Positions 28,403-37,477 of a DNA stretch of 64,000 bases are shown in pieces. The notes under the pieces are model-generated. The model saw nothing but the letters and a program-made list of their open reading frames with translations, did not search any database and had not been told where the DNA came from. Source of the DNA: Candidatus Onthenecus intestinigallinarum (GTDB lineage: Bacteria > Bacillota > Clostridia > Christensenellales > Aristaeellaceae); contig DVFJ01000011.1 in NCBI GenBank assembly GCA_018713325.1, positions 49,215 to 113,214 on the forward strand, in the 5' to 3' direction. A program made the translations under genes and the position numbers. Position 1 is the stretch's first letter; every line of letters begins with the position of its first letter.

Positions 28403-29367
28403 TCTTTATCCAGAACGCCATCGCGCAGGGCATCGGCATCCTCTACGGCGCGACCGGCGAGATCCTGACCGAGAAGAGCGGCAACCTCAACCTGGGCGTG
28501 CCGGGCATGATGTACATGGGCGGCATCGCGGGCCTGATCGGCGCGTTCCTCTATGAGAACGCCGTCGCCGAGCCCATTGCGATCGTCGGCATGCTGATCT
28601 CGCTGCTGTGCGCGTTCGTCTGCGCGATGCTGGGTGGCCTGATCTACAGCGTGCTGACGATCTCGCTGCGCGCCAACCAGAACGTGACGGGTCTGGCGCT
28701 CACCACGTTCGGCGTGGGCTTTGGCAACTTCTTCGGCGGGTCGCTCTCGCGCCTGGCCGGCGGCGTCGGCCAGATCTCCGTGGCCACCACGGCCAGCGCC
28801 TACCGCGCGACGCTTCCCCTGCTGGGCGACATCCCGGTCGTGGGCGAGGTGCTGTTCTCCTACGGCTTCCTGACGTATCTGAGCATTGCCGCCGCGCTGG
28901 CGCTGAGCTATTTCCTCAACAAGACGCGCCAGGGCCTGAACCTGCGCGCCATCGGCGAAAACCCCGGCACCGCGGACGCCGCGGGCATCGACGTGACCCG
29001 CTACAAGTACCTGGCCACCTGCCTGGGCGGCGGCATCGCGGGTCTGGGCGGCCTGTACTTCGTGATGGAGTACTCCGGCGGCACCTGGACGAACAACGGC
29101 TTTGGCGACCGCGGCTGGCTGGCTGTGGCGCTGGTCATCTTCGCCCAGTGGAAGCCGGTCAAGGCGATCTGGGGTTCCATCCTCTTCGGCGGGCTGTACA
29201 TCCTGTACCTGTATATCGCCGGCCTGGGCCGCAGCATGCAGGAGATCTTCAAAATGCTGCCCTATGTCGTCACCATCGTCGTGTTGGTGCTGGCCTCCCT
29301 GCGCAAGCGGCGTGAAAACCAGCCGCCGCAGGGATTGGGCATTGCATATTTCCGAGAGGACAGATAA
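28387..29367 (+). CDS. ABC transporter permease
   Basis: LYGATGEILTEKSGNLNLGVPGMMYMGGIAGLIGAF...AIGENPGTADAAGIDVTRYKY. Confidence 0.93.
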   Translation: MGTILIFIQNAIAQGIGILYGATGEILTEKSGNLNLGVPGMMYMGGIAGLIGAFLYENAVAEPIAIVGMLISLLCAFVCAMLGGLIYSVLTISLRANQNVTGLALTTFGVGFGNFFGGSLSRLAGGVGQISVATTASAYRATLPLLGDIPVVGEVLFSYGFLTYLSIAAALALSYFLNKTRQGLNLRAIGENPGTADAAGIDVTRYKYLATCLGGGIAGLGGLYFVMEYSGGTWTNNGFGDRGWLAVALVIFAQWKPVKAIWGSILFGGLYILYLYIAGLGRSMQEIFKMLPYVVTIVVLVLASLRKRRENQPPQGLGIAYFREDR

Positions 29368-29380
29368 GGGAGGTCATGTG

Positions 29381-30238
29381 ATGATGGGCGATTCGGTTCT
29401 TTCGTGGCTCTTTGAGACCAAGGCCGTGCGCGTGTGCCCGGAGGGCGCGCCGTTCTGGTACACGTCCGGCAAGCTGGGCCCCTTCTACATCAACACGCAC
29501 TTTCTCTACGGCAGCCAGGAGGCGGCCGAGGCGCTGCTGGACACCATCGAGCAGGCCGCGGCGGGGGACAGGCTGCGCTTTGGCCGCACCGTGCTGGCGG
29601 CCGTGCGCGCGCAGTATGAGCAGAATGCGATCTATCGCGGCCTGATGGACCTGCTGGTCGAGCGGGCGCGCGGCATGGCGTTCGACTTCGTATCCGGCGG
29701 CGAGCGGCGCGACTTTTTCTTCTCGCTGCTCATCGCCGACCGGCTGGGCAAGCCGCACGTGTCCATCTTCAAGGACCTGCAGACCGTCTGCGACGCGGCC
29801 GGCTTTGAAAGCGCCTGTCCGGCTTCGGAGGCGGGCCTGGCCGGCAAGCGCGCGCTGCACGTGGCGGACCTGGTGACCGAGGCGTCCAGCTATGTGCGCG
29901 CGTGGATCCCGGCGATCGAGGCGCTGGGCGCGAAGATCGGCTGCAGCCTCGCCGTGGTCGACCGTGACCAGGGCGGGCGCGAGGTACTGGCCGGGGCGGG
30001 CATCCCGCTGACGACGCTGGTGAAGATCGATCCGTCGCTGTTTGAGACGGCGCGGACGCTGGGCGTCGTGACGGAGGAGCAGCTGGCGATGGTGCGCTCC
30101 TTCATGCAGGATCCCAACGGCTTCATGCGCGCCTTCCTGAATGCGCATCCCACGTTCCTGCAGGAGCAGATCGCGCTGGGAGGCAAGGCGAAGGAGCGCG
30201 CGGAGCGCTGCATCGAAAAGGGATTTGACCGGCTGTAA
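29381..30238 (+). CDS. Orotate phosphoribosyltransferase-like protein
   Basis: GAPFWYTSGKLGPFYINTHFLYGSQEAAEALLDTIEQ...KRALHVADLVTEASSYVRAWIPAIEALGAKIGCSLAVVDRDQGGREVLAGAGI; OPRT-like but diverged. Confidence 0.75.
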   Translation: MMGDSVLSWLFETKAVRVCPEGAPFWYTSGKLGPFYINTHFLYGSQEAAEALLDTIEQAAAGDRLRFGRTVLAAVRAQYEQNAIYRGLMDLLVERARGMAFDFVSGGERRDFFFSLLIADRLGKPHVSIFKDLQTVCDAAGFESACPASEAGLAGKRALHVADLVTEASSYVRAWIPAIEALGAKIGCSLAVVDRDQGGREVLAGAGIPLTTLVKIDPSLFETARTLGVVTEEQLAMVRSFMQDPNGFMRAFLNAHPTFLQEQIALGGKAKERAERCIEKGFDRL

Positions 30239-30299
30239 TGCACGAGGCGGGAGGGGGAATGCCCCTTCCGCCTCTTTGCAACGAGGGGAGGAAGCCGCC

Positions 30300-31148
30300 G
30301 TGCTGACGCTGCGCTACCGCCTGCGCCCGCAGGACGAGGCGCTGACGCTGCGCGCCGTGGCCCGCGAGCGCGTGGGGATGTCCGCTGCGCAGCTGCGCGC
30401 GCTGGGGGGCCGGGGGCTGCTGGACGGATGCGCGGCGTATCTGAACCAGACGGGCCGGGCCGGCGCGCTGCTCGAGCTGCCGCTGCCGCGGGAAATCTCT
30501 CGGGTTGAGCCGGTGGCGGGCGAGGTGCGCGTGCTGTGGGAGGACGAGGCGCTGCTGGCGGTCTTCAAGCCGGCCGGCATCGAGAGCCATCCGCACCGGG
30601 GCGGCCCCTCGATCCTGAATCATGCCCTCTTTTACGCGCGGCAAAACGAACCGTCGGTCTGTCTGCATCCGGCGCACCGTCTGGACGCCGGCACGGAGGG
30701 CATCCTGCTCCTGGCCAGGCACGGCTGCATCCACGCGATGCTGATGCGCGCGATGTGCGAAGGCGGCTTCCATAAGGAATACGTCGGCGTCGTGCGCGGG
30801 CGCCCGGATGCGCCGTCGGGCACGATCCGCCTGCCCATCGCCCATGACCCGGCGCGCGGTCCAGCGCGATTCATCGATCCGTCCGGGCAAGCGGCATGGA
30901 CGGACTACGAGACGCTGTGCGCCGGAGAAAAGGCGAGCACGCTGCGCTTTGTGCTGCGCACCGGGCGGACGCATCAGATCCGCGTGCACGCCGCGGCAAT
31001 GGGGCATCCGCTGCTGGGCGACGCGCTCTACGGCGGCGGCGCGGGGGGCTACCGGCTGTGCGCGTCGCGGCTGACCTTCCCGCACCCGCTGACGGGCGCG
31101 ACGGTCGACCTGCAGGCCCGTCCGTCATGGACGCCGTCCGAGGTATGA
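30300..31148 (+). CDS. RluA-family pseudouridine synthase
   Basis: VAVFKPAG-like (LLAVFKPAGIESHPHR), HRLDAGTEGILLLARHG, RTGRTHQIRVHAAAMGHPLLGDALYG; GTG start. Confidence 0.92.
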   Translation: MLTLRYRLRPQDEALTLRAVARERVGMSAAQLRALGGRGLLDGCAAYLNQTGRAGALLELPLPREISRVEPVAGEVRVLWEDEALLAVFKPAGIESHPHRGGPSILNHALFYARQNEPSVCLHPAHRLDAGTEGILLLARHGCIHAMLMRAMCEGGFHKEYVGVVRGRPDAPSGTIRLPIAHDPARGPARFIDPSGQAAWTDYETLCAGEKASTLRFVLRTGRTHQIRVHAAAMGHPLLGDALYGGGAGGYRLCASRLTFPHPLTGATVDLQARPSWTPSEV

Positions 31149-31315
31149 TTTGGAAAAAGGACCGGAAAGCCCTTTTTTTTCGTGCATGAACACGTGTTTT
31201 CCATGCATTGCCAGCATCAAACGTGCAATAAACTGCGCGCTCTGCGCGTCTGGATGGGTGAAAGGCGAGCGGACACGACCCCCGCCCGCCGGAAAATAAG
31301 GAGGAGGTTAATCCC

Positions 31316-32254
31316 ATGCTTACGAAATCATTCAAGTCCGGGTCGTACAAAAGATGCGCGATGATCCTGATGCTCTGCTTCCTGTGTGTGCTTCCGCTGG
31401 CGGCGATGGCGGGCGAGTCCGCAATCGTCAAGGGCGGCGCGCTGAATCTGCGCGCGGAGGCGAGCCTGGATGCGCGGGTGATCGGACAGTATCCGACGGG
31501 CACCTGGGTGGAGATCCTGACCCGCGGCGATACCTGGCACTATGTGCAGGTCGGCGACAAGACCGGCTACATGATGGCCAAGTACCTGTCCAGCGGCAAC
31601 GACAGCGTGATCGCCACCGCGACGGTCAACACCAACTCGCGCGGCCTGAACCTGCGCGTGCAGCCCAGCGACAGCGCCGCCATCATCACCTCGTACCCGA
31701 AGGGCACGAAGGTGGAGGTGCTGCAGAAGGGCACGGCGTGGCACCGCGTCTCGATCGACGGCCAGGTGGGCTACATGTCCGCCCAGTGGCTGAGCTTCGG
31801 CGGCTCCTCCGGCGGTTCGTCCGGCGGCTCCGGCAGCTCGTCCGTGGAGGCCTACGGCGTGGTCAACAACCCGCGCGACACGCAGGTGCTGATGCTGCGC
31901 GAGCAGCCCTCCCAGGACAGCCGCGTGCTGGCCTACTACAAGAACGGCACGCAGGTGCAGATCCTCAAGAAGGGCTCGACCTGGCATGAGGTGAAGGTGA
32001 ACGGCATCCACGGCTACATGATGGCCAAGTATGTGAAGATCACGTCTTCCTCCTCGTCCACGACCGCGACCCTGTACAACCCCAACGGCAACTCCATCGT
32101 CAACTTCCGCGAGGGCCCGAGCCTGAACGCGGCGGTGGTGACCACCTACAAGGTTGGCACGAAGGTGACGGTGCTGGACAAGGGGATCGACTGGTGCTAC
32201 GTCGACATCAACGGCCGCACCGGCTATGTGAGCACGCACTTCCTGCGCTTCTGA
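31316..32254 (+). CDS. Secreted protein with four bacterial SH3 (SH3b) domains
   Basis: Signal peptide then repeated GGALNLRAEASLDARVIGQYPTGTWVEIL / GLNLRVQPSDSAAIITSYPKGTKVEVL / LMLREQPSQDSRVLAYYKNGTQVQIL / VNFREGPSLNAAVVTTYKVGTKVTVL. Confidence 0.9.
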   Translation: MLTKSFKSGSYKRCAMILMLCFLCVLPLAAMAGESAIVKGGALNLRAEASLDARVIGQYPTGTWVEILTRGDTWHYVQVGDKTGYMMAKYLSSGNDSVIATATVNTNSRGLNLRVQPSDSAAIITSYPKGTKVEVLQKGTAWHRVSIDGQVGYMSAQWLSFGGSSGGSSGGSGSSSVEAYGVVNNPRDTQVLMLREQPSQDSRVLAYYKNGTQVQILKKGSTWHEVKVNGIHGYMMAKYVKITSSSSSTTATLYNPNGNSIVNFREGPSLNAAVVTTYKVGTKVTVLDKGIDWCYVDINGRTGYVSTHFLRF

Positions 32255-32266
32255 GACGGCATCACA

Positions 32267-32294
32267 AAAGGCCGCCGGATATCCGGCGGCCTTT
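32267..32294. terminator. Bidirectional terminator between convergent genes
   Basis: AAAGGCCGCCGGAT-ATCCGGCGGCCTTT perfect 28-nt inverted repeat. Confidence 0.8.
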
Positions 32295-32348
32295 CGGTTT
32301 TGGGGAAGCCCCTGCCGCAGTCTGTTTCCACGGCGGAAGGGGGATGCA

Positions 32349-32900
32349 TCACAGACGCTGCGCCAGGGGCAGGCGGCGAAGCAGCCTGTGCAGGCCATAG
32401 AGCAGCGCGCAGTTGACGGGATAGCACAGCGCGTTTTTCAGCAGGCGCAACGGCAGAAGGGCCATCATCGCGCTGCCGCCGGTCACGGAGCGCCACAGCG
32501 TGTTGAGCAGCACGTGGCACAGCAGGTCGACGATCAGCTGCGCGGCGAGCACGTGCCACAGCCGCACCTCGCGCCGGTAGAAGAACAGGCCGTAGATCAG
32601 GCCGACCAGCATGGCGCTGAGCGTATAGCCCGGGAAATACGCCCCTGCGGGAAACAGGAAACAGGCGAGCACGTCGGCCAGCGCGCCGTGTACGGCCGCA
32701 ACGACCGGCCCGAACAGCGCCGCCGTCGCCGCAATGGTGAGAAAGCCGAACGTGATGCGCACGTTGGACGTCACATACACCGCGACGGACGAGAACGCCA
32801 GCTGCATGGCGATCAGGATGCCCGTCAGGGCCAGGGTCTGGGTGCGGCGAAGCGCCGCGGCGGAGCGCTGAAAGGACGCGCAAAGGGGTGAATGCTGCAT
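32349..32900 (-). CDS. folT: Folate-family ECF transporter S component
   Basis: TLALTGILIAMQLAFSSVAVYVTSNVRITFGFLTIAATAALFGPVVAAVHGALADVLACFLFPAGAYFPGYTLSAMLVGLIYG; preceded by THF riboswitch. Confidence 0.88.
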   Translation of the reverse strand: MQHSPLCASFQRSAAALRRTQTLALTGILIAMQLAFSSVAVYVTSNVRITFGFLTIAATAALFGPVVAAVHGALADVLACFLFPAGAYFPGYTLSAMLVGLIYGLFFYRREVRLWHVLAAQLIVDLLCHVLLNTLWRSVTGGSAMMALLPLRLLKNALCYPVNCALLYGLHRLLRRLPLAQRL

Positions 32901-32971
32901 AAAAAACGCACCTCCTGCCAATCGATGGGGACGGATTCGCAGAGGTGCCCGAAACAGAAGGGCAGTCGGGG

Positions 32972-33050
32972 GCGGCCAGGCACCGCGAAGCGCAGGTCTT
33001 CTTCGTCCCATGGTATTCCCTTCCATGGGCACTTGACGCGCACGGGCCGC
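32972..33050 (-). promoter_or_regulatory. THF (tetrahydrofolate, THF-I class) riboswitch aptamer
   Basis: Minus strand GCGGCC-CGTGCGCGTCAAGTG-CCCATG-GAAGGGAATAC-CATGGG-ACGAAG...CTTCGCGGTGCCT-GGCCGC; matches the GCGUYAAGUG/GGGAAU.../ACGAAG/GCGCGGUG pattern of THF-I; downstream CACCTC can pair with GAGGTG at the SD of folT. Confidence 0.8.
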
Positions 33051-33100
33051 AATCGCCGGGGGCGATCCCTGCCATCTGACGAATCACAGCGGACGCCCCT

Positions 33101-33129
33101 ATTATAAGCGGGCATACGGGGAAAAGCAA
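33101..33129 (-). promoter_or_regulatory. Promoter of folT / THF riboswitch
   Basis: Minus strand TTGCTT-N17-TATAAT. Confidence 0.75.
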
Positions 33130-33147
33130 GGGCATTTGGCAAACTTG

Positions 33148-33585
33148 TCAGGAATCCGCGGCGCGCAGATAGACCAGCGCCGCGCGGTATCGCTCCATGC
33201 GCCGGGCGTCGCGCTCCGTCACGCACGGCAGGCGCGTGACGTCCAGGTTGTGCATGAGGTCCGCCAGCTTCACGGCCCGGGCGTCGGGGTTGGATGAGAG
33301 GCGCGCCACGTAGTCCGCATACGGCGTGGCCGGATCGCGCGTGAGCAGCGCAACGGCCTCCAGCACGCGCTCGGGGAAGCCCTCGCGCCGCAGATCCTCC
33401 AGCGTGTAGGCCGTATCCTCGACCACGTCGTGCAGCAGCGCCACGACGGTCGTCGTCTCGCTGCGCATCTGCTCGGCCAGGTGCAGCGGATGAAACACGT
33501 AGGGCACGCCGTCCTCTTCGGTCTGGCCGTGGTGCGCCGCATAGGCCAGGCGCATGGCCTTGCGCGTCAGCGGGGTGTAGATCAT
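33148..33585 (-). CDS. HD-domain protein (SpoT/RelA hydrolase-like)
   Basis: AYAAHHGQTEEDGVPYVFHPLHLAEQM...VVALLHDVVEDTAYTLEDLRREGF...AVKLADLMHNLD; HD motif. Confidence 0.9.
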   Translation of the reverse strand: MIYTPLTRKAMRLAYAAHHGQTEEDGVPYVFHPLHLAEQMRSETTTVVALLHDVVEDTAYTLEDLRREGFPERVLEAVALLTRDPATPYADYVARLSSNPDARAVKLADLMHNLDVTRLPCVTERDARRMERYRAALVYLRAADS

Positions 33586-33610
33586 GCGACTCCCTCCTCT
33601 GCCCGTAAGA

Positions 33611-34510
33611 TCAGGAACGCCTGGACAGCCCATCCTGCGCGCAGGGCAGGCCCGAGTCATAGCTCATGGAGCCGAGCGTCTGCGCGAGCGCGGCTTCGTC
33701 CAGACTGCCCGCGTAAAAGGCGCGCGCAGCATCCACAAACGTGAGCGCGCGCGCTCTGGCCGCCTGCAGCAGATCCGGCACGCTCTCGTGCCGTTCGCCC
33801 GGCGCGAAGGGGCTCTCCCAGGGCGCGTGCGTCTCGTTGGTCAGGTCGCCCTTGGGCAGGCGCAGGGGCACCATGTGCGCGTGCAGCGCCCTTTGCAGGC
33901 CCAGCGGCCAGGCCAGCGCGCCCAGCAGCGCGTACTTGATCCCCGTCGGACTATAGAGGATGCGCGCAAGGCGCACGCTGTCGTCCAGCGCATGCTCGAA
34001 CAGGCGCTCGCTGGCAGACTTTTGGTCGGGATATGTTTCGCGCACGGCCTGGCACAGCAGCTGCGCCACCTGGGCGCGCTGCGGACGCGTCAGCGCCGCA
34101 ATGCCCGCCATGTGGCGCGGCGTGCCGGCGCGGTGTCCCTGCTCCAGATAGAGCCATTGATCCAGCGCGTGCTCGTAGGCGCAGTGCAGCGTGCCGGAGG
34201 GACGCCCCTGCGGCGTGCGCGTACGCGCATAGACAAAGGGATGAAACGTCGTGTCCGTCGCGTAGTGCGTCAGGAAGCCCAGGGCGTAATCCCGCTGCAC
34301 GGACGTGCGCGCGCCGCGCAGGAGCGCCAGCAGGAACGCGCCAGTGCGCTCCTTGTGCATGCGCGACCCCAGCGCAAAGGGGCTGCACACGCCCCGCTGG
34401 CGGTGCAGGCAGAAGAAGAGGGGATCGGGCCCCTCGGCGCCGGCGAGTCCGGCGGGCGAAGGGCCGAGCGTCGCGCGCGCGACGCTCTGGTGCAGAAAAG
34501 ATGCGGGCAT
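33611..34510 (-). CDS. Zinc-dependent phospholipase C-like domain protein
   Basis: MPASFLHQSVARATLG...ALGSRMHKERTGAFLLALLRGA...DYALGFLTHYATDTTFHPFVYART; Zn_dep_PLPC family pattern. Confidence 0.85.
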   Translation of the reverse strand: MPASFLHQSVARATLGPSPAGLAGAEGPDPLFFCLHRQRGVCSPFALGSRMHKERTGAFLLALLRGARTSVQRDYALGFLTHYATDTTFHPFVYARTRTPQGRPSGTLHCAYEHALDQWLYLEQGHRAGTPRHMAGIAALTRPQRAQVAQLLCQAVRETYPDQKSASERLFEHALDDSVRLARILYSPTGIKYALLGALAWPLGLQRALHAHMVPLRLPKGDLTNETHAPWESPFAPGERHESVPDLLQAARARALTFVDAARAFYAGSLDEAALAQTLGSMSYDSGLPCAQDGLSRRS

Positions 34511-34564
34511 GCGAAGCCTCCTTCTGGACGGCGTCCAACCGGAATGAAAAGAGGTTCGCCTCGC

Positions 34565-34593
34565 TTGACAGGTTTTCCTGCCCGTGCTATAAA
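34565..34593 (+). promoter_or_regulatory. Promoter of marR-like gene
   Basis: TTGACA (34565-34570) N17 TATAAA (34588-34593). Confidence 0.75.
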
Positions 34594-34619
34594 AAGAAGG
34601 AAAACGGGAGGGATGCGCG

Positions 34620-35078
34620 ATGCAGGATGAATACCGCGCGCTGCTGATGCGGCTGATGCGCGTGAATCGAATCTGCTTTCTGCTCTCCTACGCGCACCTG
34701 GAGGAGCTGGGCCTGTACCCGGGACAGCCGCAGATGCTCATCACCCTCTTGGGCCGGGACGGCATCAGCCAGCGCGAACTGGCGCAGGCGATGTCCATCA
34801 AGCCCGCAACCCTGACGGTGATGTTGCGGCGCATGGCGGGCAAGGGCTTGGTACGCCGCGCTGCGGACGCGCGAGACCAGCGCGTGACCCGCCTGTATCT
34901 GACGCAGGCGGGGTTGGAGACGGCACGCCGGCTCGAGGAGATGATCGGGCGCATGGGACGGGAGATCTTTGGCGTCCTGCAGCCCGAAGAGCGCGCGCAG
35001 CTGGCGGCCATGCTCGGGCGTGTGACCGCGGCCGCGCAGCGCCGCCTGTCCGGCGAAGACGGCGGGACGGACGAATAA
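34620..35078 (+). CDS. MarR family transcriptional regulator
   Basis: LLGRDGISQRELAQAMSIKPATLTVMLRRMAGKGLVRRAADARDQRVTRLYLTQAGLE; winged-helix MarR pattern. Confidence 0.93.
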   Translation: MQDEYRALLMRLMRVNRICFLLSYAHLEELGLYPGQPQMLITLLGRDGISQRELAQAMSIKPATLTVMLRRMAGKGLVRRAADARDQRVTRLYLTQAGLETARRLEEMIGRMGREIFGVLQPEERAQLAAMLGRVTAAAQRRLSGEDGGTDE

Positions 35079-35186
35079 GCTGCATCGATGCGCCGTTGCG
35101 GATCGGCTTTCAGGCCCCTTTCAACGTGGTAAGTGCATATTGGATTGCCTTTTCCTGCAAAATCGCGTAAAAAATGCAAAAAACAC

Positions 35187-35215
35187 TTGATTCGCGGGTC
35201 GGGGAACGCTATAAT
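35187..35215 (+). promoter_or_regulatory. Promoter of liv operon
   Basis: TTGATT-N17-TATAAT. Confidence 0.75.
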
Positions 35216-35325
35216 AAACGACATGGACGACGGCCTGAGCTGTTTGTCTCCATGGAGTGGTTGCGGCGGGCGCTCTGAGAGCGCCCCGTTTGCGATCAAG
35301 AAGGATTTGTAGGAGGAGATCGGTC

Positions 35326-36492
35326 ATGAAAAAACTCACTGCAATCGCGCTGTGCCTGGCCATGCTGCTGATGGGCGTTTCCGCCTTCGCCGAGGACGCC
35401 GGCACGATCAACATTGCGCTGATCGCCAACACCACGGGCGACTACGCGCAGTATGGCATTCCCGTGCGCAACGGCGCGATGCTGTACATCGACCAGCTCA
35501 ATGCCGCCGGCGGCATCAACGGCAAGCAGATCCAGGTCTTCGAGTATGACGACAAGGCGGACGGCATCGAGACCGTCAACGCGTTCAACCTCGCGCTGGA
35601 GAACAACATCAGCGCGGTCATCGGCTCGGTGCTGACGGGCGCGACCATCGCGCTGTCGGATGCGACCTACGAGGTCAACGTGCCGCAGATCACCGCGTCC
35701 GCGACCGCCGCGGGCGTGACGGTCATCGATCCGGAGGATCCGGAGAGCGAAGTGCGCACGAACGTCTTCCGCTCCTGCTTCATCGACCCGTTCCAGGGCG
35801 AGAAGATGGCCGACTATGCGGTCAACAAGATGGGCGCCAAGACGGCGGCCGTGCTCTTTGAGACCGGCAGCGACTACTCCGAGGGCCTGAAGGACGCGTT
35901 CGTCGCCAAGGCCGAGGAGCTGGGCCTGGAGATCGTCGCCACCGAGGCCTTCGCCACGGGCGACCGCGACTACCGCGCGCAGATGACCAACATCGCCGCG
36001 CAGAACCCTGACGTCGTCTTCTGCCCGATCTACTACGGCGAGGCCGGCTTGGCCATCACGCAGGCGCGCCAGGTGGGCATCACCGCCACGTTCCTGGGCG
36101 GCGACGGCTTTGGCGGCATCAAGGACTACGCCACCGCCGAGGATCTGGAGGGCAGCGTCTACTGCTCCGGCTACGCCCCGGGCACCGAGTCCGTCGCGCA
36201 GTTTGAGGCGGACTACGAGGCCACCTATGGCGAGCCCGTGCCGAACATGTTCGCCCCGCTCGCATATGACGCCGCGATGCTGATGTGCCAGGCGCTCAAG
36301 GCCGCCGAGGATGCGGGTCTGAGCGCCGGCACGCCGGAGTACCATCAGGCTGTCATCGACGCGCTGAAGGCCAGCGACGGCGTGGAGGGCATCACCGGTA
36401 CCTACACGTTCGATGAGTTCAACAACCCGATCAAGTCCGCCGCGATCATCCAGCTGCAGGGCGGCGCGGAGAACTTCCTCGAGATGTACTAA
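35326..36492 (+). CDS. livK: Branched-chain amino acid ABC transporter substrate-binding protein
   Basis: INIALIANTTGDYAQYGIPVRNGAMLYIDQLNAAGGINGKQIQVFEYDDKADGIETVNAFNLAL; Peripla_BP_6. Confidence 0.93.
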   Translation: MKKLTAIALCLAMLLMGVSAFAEDAGTINIALIANTTGDYAQYGIPVRNGAMLYIDQLNAAGGINGKQIQVFEYDDKADGIETVNAFNLALENNISAVIGSVLTGATIALSDATYEVNVPQITASATAAGVTVIDPEDPESEVRTNVFRSCFIDPFQGEKMADYAVNKMGAKTAAVLFETGSDYSEGLKDAFVAKAEELGLEIVATEAFATGDRDYRAQMTNIAAQNPDVVFCPIYYGEAGLAITQARQVGITATFLGGDGFGGIKDYATAEDLEGSVYCSGYAPGTESVAQFEADYEATYGEPVPNMFAPLAYDAAMLMCQALKAAEDAGLSAGTPEYHQAVIDALKASDGVEGITGTYTFDEFNNPIKSAAIIQLQGGAENFLEMY

Positions 36493-36507
36493 GCCCATCC
36501 TGACCGC

Positions 36508-36540
36508 ACAAGCGGGGGGAACGTTTCCCCCCGCGCTTGT
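36508..36540 (+). terminator. Hairpin/attenuator between livK and livH
   Basis: ACAAGCGGGGGGAACGTTTCCCCCCGCGCTTGT-CTTTAT. Confidence 0.65.
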
Positions 36541-36588
36541 CTTTATATGTGCGGGAAGAGCCACGCAAGGAAAGGACGTGACGCACGG

Positions 36589-37464
36589 ATGTCCCTCGTT
36601 ATCGCCCAGATCATCAACGGCCTGCAGTCCGGCTCCATCTACGCGCTGGTCGCGCTGGGGTACAGCATGGTGTACGGCATCATCCTGTTGCTCAACTTCG
36701 CCCACGGCGACATCATCATGGCCGGCGCGTACATGACGTTCTATGCGATCACCAGCTTTCACCTGCACCCGCTGCTGTCCGTGGTGCTGGCGGTCGCGGT
36801 CAGTACGCTGCTGGGCGTCGTCATTGAAAAGGTCGCGTACACGCCGCTGCGCAGCGCGCCGCGCCTGTCGCTGCTCATCACGGCCATCGGCGTCTCGTTC
36901 CTGCTGGAAAACGGCGCGCAGCTGCTCTTCGGCGCCGATACGAAGAGCATGGACATCATGGTCAGCGGCAACCTGACGCTGGGCAGCGTGAACATCAGCC
37001 TGGCCGCGCTGATCACCATCGTGGTCTCCGTCGTGGCCATGATCGCGCTGACGTTCCTCGTGCAGCGCACCAAGCTGGGCAAGGCCATGCGCGCCGTCTC
37101 CGAGGACATGGGCGCGGCGCAGTTGATGGGCATCAACCTCAATCGGACGATCTCCTTCACGTTTGCGGTTGGCTCCGCACTGGCAGGCATCGGCTCGGTG
37201 CTCTACCTGTGCGCCTACCCGCAGGCCAGCCCCACGATGGGTTCAATGCTCGGCCTCAAGGCGTTCGTCGCCGCGGTGCTGGGCGGCATCGGCTCCATCC
37301 CCGGCGCGATGATCGGCGGCTTCGCCATCGGCCTGGCCGAGGCGCTCGTCTCGGCGGCCGGCCTGTCGGTATGGAAGGACGGCGTGGTCTTTGCCATCCT
37401 GATCGTGGTGCTGCTGGTCAAGCCGACCGGCATCCTGGGCCATCCCATGACGGAAAAGGTGTAA
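36589..37464 (+). CDS. livH: Branched-chain amino acid ABC transporter permease
   Basis: QIINGLQSGSIYALVALGYSMVYGIILLLNFAHGDIIMAGAY. Confidence 0.95.
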   Translation: MSLVIAQIINGLQSGSIYALVALGYSMVYGIILLLNFAHGDIIMAGAYMTFYAITSFHLHPLLSVVLAVAVSTLLGVVIEKVAYTPLRSAPRLSLLITAIGVSFLLENGAQLLFGADTKSMDIMVSGNLTLGSVNISLAALITIVVSVVAMIALTFLVQRTKLGKAMRAVSEDMGAAQLMGINLNRTISFTFAVGSALAGIGSVLYLCAYPQASPTMGSMLGLKAFVAAVLGGIGSIPGAMIGGFAIGLAEALVSAAGLSVWKDGVVFAILIVVLLVKPTGILGHPMTEKV

Positions 37465-37477
37465 GGAGGTGCGCGAC

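Noticed and set aside
31400-32254. Tandem DNA repeats
   Set aside because: Periodicity reflects four SH3b protein domains, not a nucleotide repeat array.
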